This document shows positions 57,133 to 64,000 of a stretch of DNA of 64,000 nucleotides, piece by piece. The translations under genes were made by a program, and so were the position numbers. Numbering within the stretch: position 1 is the first letter of the stretch; each line of letters begins with the position of its first letter. The stretch is taken from the NCBI RefSeq assembly GCF_016591975.1, contig NZ_AP024169.1:2395001-2459000 (forward strand), read 5' to 3'. Origin of the DNA: Anaeromicropila herbilytica (GTDB lineage: Bacteria > Bacillota > Clostridia > Lachnospirales > Lachnospiraceae). Under the pieces are notes generated by a model. It ran no database searches. It was not told the origin of the DNA and saw only the letters and a list, made by a program, of their open reading frames with translations.

Positions 57133-57854
57133 AAACTTACTCTGTGTTGGACACTATATGATTGGCATTATTATGATAAAAACGGCAATATTATTTGGGA
57201 AAGTAACGATATGAATAAGAATCTTGGAAATGGAGTTAATTGTAATATCAAGATATTTACTTCTGATTATACCTATCAAGCTCATATGCCCGTATTTACG
57301 GGGTTAAATCCAAAAATAGAAGAGAAGATAAACCATACTATTCATAAATTATATAATGATTTTAATCATAGATTTACCAATGAGTTGAATAAATTTTCAA
57401 GTCGTTAGAAGATAATAGCGATGCTGCATCAGATAGACCAGGATATGATGTCTACTATGAATGTTGGAGAACTGGTAGTGTAATACAGTTAATTATTGAT
57501 GTTCAAGGTAGAACGAATTTTAATAATTTTAGTAGACATACTTTATGCTTTGATTGTAAGTCAGGACAGATAGTTAGATTAACAAATCTGATTCATCATT
57601 CGGATGTTAAAAAATTAACAAAAATGATCGTGAACAAATACGGAAAGTCGTTCTTAATTAAAAAAACTGATATCAACTTAGAAGATGCGAACTTCTATAT
57701 CAAAGATAACCAGCTTGTGATATGTTTTGATCCGTATGTAGTGGCTTGTGGAGCTGCCGGATTCATAGAATTCCGTTTTGATCTAAAGAAAGATAAAATT
57801 TATGATTTGTTAAATAAAGATGATACGTTATGGAGAACATTCATTCATAAATAA
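57133..57854 (+). pseudogene. Frameshifted DUF3298 (RsiV-like) gene
   Basis: Two reading frames join one gene. Frame 1 (from 57133 to the stop at 57406) and frame 3 (open from about 57399 through 57852) overlap at a run AAATTTTCAAG near 57391-57401, where one base indel would restore reading. The second half has the DUF3298 signature (FYIKDNQLVICFDPYVVACGAAG near 57686-57760). The 5' end is also lost: a stop lies at 57130-57132 and no start is seen. Nothing of the N-terminal domain remains. Confidence 0.75.
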
Positions 57855-58157
57855 TTAACTAAGGGATGTAGTTGGGGTTTAAAGTTAACATAATATAGTT
57901 ATGTTAACAAATAATAATTGATTATAATAATTAAGAAATAATGTTTGATTGATATATTATATATTAGAAAAGCATTTAAAGATCTATTATAAGTATAAAG
58001 ATAATATATGATAGACAAACATTATATTAAATAATAAGGTGAATTTGTATAGATTTATATAAAATATCTAGAGTATATTGTTATAATTAGGTCAGATTTT
58101 CATTATAATTAATTAAACGATTGTAATTTATAAAAATTAATAACTGGAGGTATTGAA
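57855..58157 (+). other. AT-rich spacer before the DUF4177 peptide
   Basis: 303 bp without gene or clear structure. Confidence 0.4.
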
Positions 58158-58304
58158 ATGAAAAAATACGAGTATAAATGTGTTTATATTGGATTCGGTG
58201 CAGAGAAAGCATCAAGAACATTAACAGTATATGGACAGCAAGGTTGGGAATTAGTATGTGTATGGTGGGCTTGGCATTATTTAAAAAGAGAAATAGAAAA
58301 ATAA
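58158..58304 (+). CDS. DUF4177 peptide (48 aa)
   Basis: Too short for a usual ORF list. GGAGG 8 nt before ATG. The pattern YEYKCVY...YGQQGWELVCV is the DUF4177 signature, a small alpha/beta fold common in Firmicutes. Function unknown. A cytosolic product is expected. Confidence 0.75.
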   Translation: MKKYEYKCVYIGFGAEKASRTLTVYGQQGWELVCVWWAWHYLKREIEK

Positions 58305-58333
58305 TATATTTATATAGGGGTTAAGGCTATCTC

Positions 58334-58403
58334 GAATAAAATGGCACCAAACTATTCGTTAAACTTGCGTTTCGCGAATAGTTGAGTAAGTACTATTTTA
58401 TTG
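58334..58403. repeat. Fold-back hairpin
   Basis: GAATAAAAT and AAACTATTCG pair with CGAATAGTT and ATTTTATT further on, giving a two-segment stem and a 14-nt loop, no T run. Another small inverted repeat in this decayed region. Confidence 0.5.
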
Positions 58404-58438
58404 AATTATACCTGCTGTATCCACTTAATGTTGGTGGT

Positions 58439-58653
58439 CACAAAGTTTACAAAATGTTGCTCAAATAACTTACAAAATGTACTCTCTTAGAGTATATGCG
58501 TAGTATTATGATATAATTATTAACACATAATAAGCCAAAAACTGAATTTTGCGATATTAGATTTTATTGGTACGTATTAGATATCTAGGTAAACCACATA
58601 TTTAAAAACACAAAGTTTACAAAATCGCAGAAAGGACATAAAGTTTACACAAT
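58439..58653. repeat. Four copies of an AAAGTTTACAAAAT motif
   Basis: Copies at 58439-58455, 58462-58478, 58609-58625 and 58637-58653 with core CACAAAGTTTACAAAAT. They are arranged as two pairs, spaced 23 and 28 bp. Multiple short repeats of this kind resemble IS21-family ends, so it may be a scar of a lost element. No transposase remains. Confidence 0.5.
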
Positions 58654-58883
58654 AAGTTATTACTTTTGATATATTAATCATGTTTTCGAACTATAATAAC
58701 AAAGAATTTATAAATTAATCTACGAAAACTCACCCAATTAAGATATGGATAGGTTTTCGTAAACTTCGTACATCACAAGGTAACTGTAATGTATGTAGGT
58801 CATCATTATAATATTAATAGTGTATGAATCCTGCTCTCCTACATCCAACATTGTAATGAGCTTAATGAGAGTAAAGTTAATTA

Positions 58884-61259
58884 TCACTTTGCATTGTTTC
58901 TACAACAATTCTTGTATTTCTTACCACTGCCACACGGACAAGGATCATTAGGATATATTTTCTTTACAGTTCTCTTAACCGTTTGCTCTCCATCCTTGTC
59001 ACCACTCAAAACTGCAGCTTTAATAGGATCTTCAACTAAGTTATACTCCTCACAAAATATTGCACAGTCCTTCTCATCTATAACCGGAATTGGAATATAT
59101 CTCTTTTTCATATAATCAGAAAACGGATGTATAGTAACTGGATTCATTAAATATTCAATAAATTCTTGTGCATCAGGATAACCTCTTTTCCATATATTTT
59201 TTGAATTTCGTACTGTTACATTCCCTGGTTTTAACTCAATTGTATCAACATATGGATTTGTAAAATATTTTAGATATGAAGAGTCATCTGTGATAAAAAT
59301 ATTCTCATATTTAAGTGGCGTATAATCATAAGTATCAGTACATGCTATTAAAATTATATGATCTTGATCATAAGGTTGATCGGGTAAATCTATCGATACG
59401 AGCTCTCTAATTTTTTCCCAATCGTATTTTACAGATTCCGCACGACGTTTTAGTTGCACTATTGCTTTCTTGACATTTCTTTTTCGTTCTTCTAAATCAT
59501 TTAGATCATATGATGTCATTACAGCTTTTAATTCTGTAAGGATAAGATAATCTCCAAGAACAGAAATTACATCAAACTCAATTTCTCTACCATCAAATGC
59601 TTCATACTTTACTTCATTTGTATTAACTGCAAAATTTGGGATTACTTTATATTTAAAATCAAAAAATCTCTCTGAATAACCCTTTTTCAATCTATCTATA
59701 AATTCTTTTTCGAAAATATGTCCTATTTCTGACACATCCTTCTTATAACGAATGAACTGACGCTCAATAAATCTATCGAGATTTACTTGATCAAGCAGAG
59801 CTTGACTCAGTACTACTTGAGTCTTACTAATCTTTAGAAGTGGTTGAGCAAATATATCATCGTCTCTATTTTTCTTTTCATGAAATACAAATCTATCAAT
59901 CAATTTTTGGGCATAACTAATATCAAAGCTATGAATTCTTGATAATTCCATGCTTAGATACGAAAGATCAATCAAACTCAATTCTTTTACATATGTATTC
60001 TGTTCATTTTCAATAATAATCTTCATAGATGCAAAATACAAAATCTCTGAAAGAGTATTTAAATATTCATAAGTACACAATAAATCACGTATTTTCACTC
60101 CTTTCACGTTACATTCTAAGTAATAATCTTTAGTCAAAGATTCTACAATACGCTCTTTACTCTTTGCAATTCCTTCTGCTTTTTGGAATAAGTCCTTATC
60201 AGGATGAAACTTACTAAAATCCAATATTACGTTTTCTTCTGCTTGAACATTAATCAGATCATCTGCTAAGATCGGTAACTTTTCATATGCTAGAGCTAAA
60301 TCTTTTTGATTTCTATAATCAAACATTGTATGATTTCGAACCTGATACTCCCTTCTAAATATTCCAATACTACGAGCCTTATATTTTTCATCGTTTTCTA
60401 AGGAATAAGAATAAACCTGAAGTCCTTCTTCTGTTGTATTCATATGTCCTATCTCATAGTATCCATATCGAATGCCTTCCTCTATTCTACATAGGTGATA
60501 TCTCTGTGAAGCTATATATAAATATCTCTCAAATTCAACATTTTTATATGGTTGAATAAGTTCGAATTTTATGCCAGTTTCTATTACTTGTGTAGCCAAA
60601 TTTTCTCCGTATTGATAATATAAGTAATGAACTATTTCATTAATGCTTTCTAGTGTTGATTCGAAGTTATCCGATATCGAAACATTCAAATTATCATAAT
60701 AATCAACCGGTCTATTTGTCACTGATAACTCCATCCCTGTAACACAATCTTTACTAAGAAAATTCTGATAATTTTCTCTAAAAATTCGTGTTTGATCTTG
60801 ATAAAAAAGTAAAACAGTAATTAATTGTTCCACAAATGAAATTTTACTAGTCTCACTCTCATCCATTCTTTTGGTGTTAACCGAGTTCATCTTATAAAAG
60901 CAATCTGTGTAAACCACCATGTTAATAATATCTTTAATAATTCTATCATCAATGGCAAGATCCTTTTGAAAAGTATCTTGCGTATTAATTTTAGGATCAT
61001 TAATTGCCTTCGACATATTAAATACATCCATTAATATCTGTTTTGTTTTTTTATAATCATTAGAATTGTACTTCATGCCTATCGGATTACGAATACAATT
61101 CGTTTTAAATAAAATATGCTTTAAATCATGATCATAAGGTTCGCCCGCCATAATGTCAGTGTTGTATAGTAGTACTAAGAGAAATAATTTAGCACTACAT
61201 TCATTCAATTCGTTATTTTCATAAGCTTCTATAATCTTATTTATACTTTCTTCCTTCAA
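58884..61259 (-). CDS. Large SEC-C protein with PD-(D/E)XK-like nuclease core
   Basis: 791 aa from a TTG at 61259 (GGTGGAG upstream); an in-frame ATG at 61277 has a weaker site. The first ~500 residues are helical with no domain I recognise. Numbered from 61277, residues about 515-615 look like a PD-(D/E)XK fold: Glu523 (FEKEF), Asp569 (EFDVI), Glu582 and Lys584 (LTELKA), and a Lys/Gln-rich helix after. The C-terminus is a SEC-C zinc motif CPCGSGKKYKNCC. Solitary on the minus strand, no known partner. Not a restriction enzyme by context. Confidence 0.75.
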   Translation of the reverse strand: MKEESINKIIEAYENNELNECSAKLFLLVLLYNTDIMAGEPYDHDLKHILFKTNCIRNPIGMKYNSNDYKKTKQILMDVFNMSKAINDPKINTQDTFQKDLAIDDRIIKDIINMVVYTDCFYKMNSVNTKRMDESETSKISFVEQLITVLLFYQDQTRIFRENYQNFLSKDCVTGMELSVTNRPVDYYDNLNVSISDNFESTLESINEIVHYLYYQYGENLATQVIETGIKFELIQPYKNVEFERYLYIASQRYHLCRIEEGIRYGYYEIGHMNTTEEGLQVYSYSLENDEKYKARSIGIFRREYQVRNHTMFDYRNQKDLALAYEKLPILADDLINVQAEENVILDFSKFHPDKDLFQKAEGIAKSKERIVESLTKDYYLECNVKGVKIRDLLCTYEYLNTLSEILYFASMKIIIENEQNTYVKELSLIDLSYLSMELSRIHSFDISYAQKLIDRFVFHEKKNRDDDIFAQPLLKISKTQVVLSQALLDQVNLDRFIERQFIRYKKDVSEIGHIFEKEFIDRLKKGYSERFFDFKYKVIPNFAVNTNEVKYEAFDGREIEFDVISVLGDYLILTELKAVMTSYDLNDLEERKRNVKKAIVQLKRRAESVKYDWEKIRELVSIDLPDQPYDQDHIILIACTDTYDYTPLKYENIFITDDSSYLKYFTNPYVDTIELKPGNVTVRNSKNIWKRGYPDAQEFIEYLMNPVTIHPFSDYMKKRYIPIPVIDEKDCAIFCEEYNLVEDPIKAAVLSGDKDGEQTVKRTVKKIYPNDPCPCGSGKKYKNCCRNNAK

Positions 61260-61277
61260 ATAATCTCCACCTTTCAT

Positions 61278-61787
61278 AACCCTTGTCGTTCCAGTAAATT
61301 TTAATTTTAGTTATTATCCTAATTAGCTTTTTCGCAATAAAGCTAACTAATTATTTAATCAAATTCTCATTATAGTAACATAAATAGCATGAGAAAAATG
61401 TCGTATTATGAATAATTAAAAAATAAAAAGTAGGAGTAACCGCTCTCTCCTAATCAATTTCGTAAATAGCAAAATACATATTATTTGAAACAATAATATA
61501 CGCTGGAATATCCATTAAGGTTGGATTATCTTTCTGATATATAAATTCATTGTTCTCTTCTATTTCATTTAGCTTATATTGGTATAATTTTATTTATAAT
61601 TTGATTATTTTGAAAAAAATTTTAAGGAATTTCATAACAATACAAAATAAAAAAACTACATCTATGTATGAGTAAGATGCAGCTTTTTTACTATTTTTAT
61701 AAAATTACTGAAAAATAAAGCTTATAGATATGATCAGATTGATTTACTTGTTTACCTTTTTAAATATTGAAATTTCTGAAAATAATA
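61278..61787. other. 510-bp intergenic region with a terminator
   Basis: A hairpin at 61651-61689 (AAAAACTACATCT with AGATGCAGCTTTTTT) is a likely terminator for the alaS paralogue. Elsewhere AT-rich, no gene; the promoter for the SEC-C gene must lie in it. Confidence 0.55.
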
Positions 61788-63647
61788 TTATTTACAAATG
61801 ATTCCTTTAATCCGTCTAACTCCAGCAGAAGAAGATTGTTCTTTTTTAATACTGAACGTTCCTAAACTTGTAGTATCTTCTATATGAGGTCCCCCACATA
61901 CTTCTCTACTCCATACGTTCCCTTCGTTATCTTTGATTGTATACACCTTGACAACATCCGGATATTTATCCCAGAAGTTCCCTTCAACTCCACTCTCTTT
62001 CGCTTCTGTTTTAGGCATCTCTGAAATATAGGTAACTGCATTTGATGAAATCGCATCATTCACATATTTCTCCACCTGAGCTATTTGCTCTGGCGTAAGT
62101 TTTTCATCATGGTTAAAGTCAAACCTTAATCGTTCTGATGTAATATTACTTCCTTTTTGATGAACATGATCACCCAAAACTTCCCGTAAACCAGCAAGTA
62201 ATAAATGAGCTACAGTATGCAGCGCTGTTGTTTCCGTTGATTGATCAGCTAATCCTCCTTTAAATTTACCTGCGGAAGCCGTTCTACTCATTTCGGCATG
62301 TTTCTTTGCAGCCTCTACATAAGATGCCTCGTCCTCCATGCTATATCCACTTTCAGTTAGGAACTCTTTTGTTAATTCCAAAGGAAAACCATAGGTTTCG
62401 TAAAAATAAAATGCATCTGCACCTGTAACTTTACCTTTATTCTTAAGATGTTTTTGTATTTCGATTTCTCCTTGTTGTAGTGTTTTATAGAAAAGATTCT
62501 CTTCCTTATTTATTATTTCAATGACTTTCTTTTTATTTCGGATCAGATCTTCATAAGCTGCTGCTTCATCTATATAAACTTCTGACAACGCACCCACAAA
62601 ACTTCCTTGTATACCAATTTTTTTACCTGCACGAATCGCCCTTCTTAATAACCTTCTTGTTATATACCCTGCATCACTATTAGCTGGCTCGGCACCATCA
62701 TTAATTAGAAATGTTGCAGCTCTCACATGATCAAGTATGATTCGAAAAGACTTTAAATCATCAGTATATTCTTTACCACTCAATTCCATTAGTTTTTTCT
62801 TGGAATTATGGAAGAAAGCCGTATTATAAATATCCCTATCACCATTAAGGGCTGTTGCAACTCTTTCTAATCCGCCTCCATAATCAATATTGGGATTTTG
62901 CATTTTTTCAAAACCTGTGTTTTCTTTTTTGTAACACATAAATACATTGTTCCCAATTTCTAAAAACCTCTCGCTTTCAGAAGCGGGATGATCCAGTGAA
63001 TCACCGTCTGGTTCTAAATCATAGAACATCTCACTATCAGGCCCACCCGGTTCACCAACAGGCATATCGAATGGACTTCCGGCTCTACTCCACCAATTTT
63101 CTTCTTCATTGTATAAGAATATTTTACCACCTCTAGAGGATCCATATTTATATGGATCCTCTTCAATAATAGGTTCTATACCAACTGATTTGAATTTTTC
63201 TGACCAGATTTGAATTGCTTCAGTATCTCTTGGTATATTCATATCATCACTTCCTTTAAAAGCACTGATATATAGCCTACTAGGATCAATTCCTAATTCG
63301 TTAATTTGCCAATTCCATATTGCATCGATTTGCTTTTTCTTATAGTTATTTTCATTTGCTTTAAATTCCCATCGACCTATCATTTCAAAAAATGTAAGAT
63401 GCGACATATCTCCTACTTCGTCAATATCCACTGTCCTTAAACACTTCTGAATATTTGTTAGCTCATTACCTATTGGATGTTTTTCTCCCAATAAATATGG
63501 AACCATAGGTTGCATTCCACTTCCTGTAAACAATGTTGAGGGATCATTTTCTGGTAACAAGCTAGAAGAAGGTACTTGACTAGCCCCAATTCTTTTCATA
63601 AAATCAATATAAGATTTTCTTAACTCATCTGGTGTCATTTTCATCAT
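61788..63647 (-). CDS. alaS: Alanyl-tRNA synthetase, short form lacking C-Ala domain
   Basis: 619 aa, against about 880 for ordinary AlaRS. The aminoacylation core (CLRTVDIDEVGDMSH, TFFEMIG, GGGLERVA), tRNA-recognition helices (about 240-450) and the editing domain (HTVAH and CGGPH zinc ligands) are all present. The C-terminal DHHA1/C-Ala segment is missing. Start 63647 follows GGAGG; ATG 63662 overlaps the Shine-Dalgarno. Regulated by the T-box upstream. Possibly a second AlaRS gene; the main copy is not in the window. The motif 2 wording is unlike typical Firmicute AlaRS, which may point to transfer. Confidence 0.88.
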   Translation of the reverse strand: MMKMTPDELRKSYIDFMKRIGASQVPSSSLLPENDPSTLFTGSGMQPMVPYLLGEKHPIGNELTNIQKCLRTVDIDEVGDMSHLTFFEMIGRWEFKANENNYKKKQIDAIWNWQINELGIDPSRLYISAFKGSDDMNIPRDTEAIQIWSEKFKSVGIEPIIEEDPYKYGSSRGGKIFLYNEEENWWSRAGSPFDMPVGEPGGPDSEMFYDLEPDGDSLDHPASESERFLEIGNNVFMCYKKENTGFEKMQNPNIDYGGGLERVATALNGDRDIYNTAFFHNSKKKLMELSGKEYTDDLKSFRIILDHVRAATFLINDGAEPANSDAGYITRRLLRRAIRAGKKIGIQGSFVGALSEVYIDEAAAYEDLIRNKKKVIEIINKEENLFYKTLQQGEIEIQKHLKNKGKVTGADAFYFYETYGFPLELTKEFLTESGYSMEDEASYVEAAKKHAEMSRTASAGKFKGGLADQSTETTALHTVAHLLLAGLREVLGDHVHQKGSNITSERLRFDFNHDEKLTPEQIAQVEKYVNDAISSNAVTYISEMPKTEAKESGVEGNFWDKYPDVVKVYTIKDNEGNVWSREVCGGPHIEDTTSLGTFSIKKEQSSSAGVRRIKGIICK

Positions 63648-63682
63648 GCTCAATACCTCCATTTAATTTATTTTCCCAAAAC

Positions 63683-63985
63683 AAAAAGCCCTAAGCTGAC
63701 ATATTTATTGTCAACTTAGGGCGAATTATTACATCCGTGTTACCACCTAATTTCAGATTTCTCTGCTCTCTATCAATACGGGATATCTCCGATATTGTTT
63801 CCTGAATAACGGTGGAACTCCGTTGAAGCCTACTAAGATTCTTCCGTTCGGTTCACAGCTCCGAGACTGCTTCACTATTAGATCAATGAAGATTCGCACC
63901 AACCATCTTCTCTCTGTGAAATCACTAATACTTACAATTTCTCATCGTAGCCTTTTCGTTTTAAGTTAGATCGATTCTATCACAC
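63683..63985 (-). promoter_or_regulatory. T-box riboswitch, alanine-specific, upstream of alaS
   Basis: On the minus strand, stem I shows the GGTTGGTGCGAATC distal loop, then GAGCTGTGAACC, where the specifier codon is GCT (Ala; 63857-63859). The AGTAGG linker follows, then the T-box AGGTGGTAACACGG (63732-63749; its usual ACCGCG tail is degenerate). The terminator stem GCCCTAAG...CTTAGGGC (63688-63722) then runs into T. Uncharged tRNA-Ala should stabilise the antiterminator and turn on alaS. Confidence 0.92.
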
Positions 63986-64000
63986 TCAACTTGCGCTGTC

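Noticed and set aside
1..64000. CRISPR array, tRNA or rRNA genes
   Set aside because: No regularly spaced repeats of 24-40 bp and no cloverleaf or rRNA core motifs were noticed; not searched by program.

Overview
The window looks like chromosomal DNA of a low-GC, spore-former-like anaerobe of the Clostridia, most likely Lachnospiraceae. This is inferred from AT-rich codon use, clean GGAGG ribosome-binding sites, [FeFe]-hydrogenase maturases, Csp-like proteases, a Gram-positive SOS box (CGAAC-N4-GTTCG), the L27 N-terminal extension with its Prp protease, and paired family-of-unknown-function genes common in that group. No rRNA, tRNA or CRISPR array was found. The species cannot be fixed from the sequence alone.

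Layout. 0.1-6.6 kb: a two-gene heterodimeric ABC exporter, then a decayed stretch with a long fold-back repeat, a gene remnant and an ISL3-family insertion sequence that split a terminator. 6.6-8.3 kb: tyrS (minus) and a 290-bp nested fold-back element flanked by an 8-bp direct repeat. 9.3-13.5 kb: a radical SAM/B12 protein, its DUF2344 partner and RNase G. 13.6-19.5 kb: NADH oxidase, a DUF5685/J-domain/membrane-protein trio, an amino-acid permease and a YbaK deacylase. 19.6-23.4 kb: hydE-hydG-hydF, with no hydrogenase structural gene in the window. 23.6-28.7 kb: the classic rplU-prp-rpmA-obgE-yhbY-nadD-yqeK-rsfS ribosome/NAD block. 28.7-30.3 kb: motAB. 30.7-31.9 kb: lexA divergent from a YneA-like LysM protein under a LexA-box promoter. 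32.1-37.5 kb: a flavodoxin-like reductase, a group II intron, ndk, a tyrosine recombinase and a TtcA-like enzyme. 38.1-46.7 kb: a secreted cell-wall amidase, a second ISL3 copy, a secreted metallopeptidase, threonine aldolase, two small membrane proteins and an altered rubrerythrin. 46.8-51.9 kb: a 49-residue ORF and a three-gene Csp/LysM cluster. 52-57 kb: secreted Ig-like protein, secreted lipase, DnaQ-BRCT and a QueG-like Fe-S protein. 57-64 kb: a frameshifted DUF3298 gene, a DUF4177 peptide, repeat remnants, a large SEC-C/nuclease-like protein and a short alanyl-tRNA synthetase behind an Ala-specific T-box.

How genes work together. The 23.7-28.7 kb block serves ribosome assembly: Prp trims the L27 extension, and Obg, YhbY and RsfS act on the 50S subunit. 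HydE, HydG and HydF build the H-cluster of a hydrogenase encoded elsewhere. LexA and the divergent YneA-like protein form an SOS cell-division checkpoint. The Csp-like cluster is probably a germination or protease-signalling unit.

The most striking theme is apparent loss of catalytic residues in otherwise intact genes. The second Csp-like protein has Gly in place of its Ser nucleophile. The LysM-GH18 protein beside it lacks the catalytic Glu. The rubrerythrin lacks several diiron ligands. Other points of interest are the 290-bp mobile-looking fold-back, a SEC-C protein with a PD-(D/E)XK-like core, and the IS insertion inside a terminator stem.
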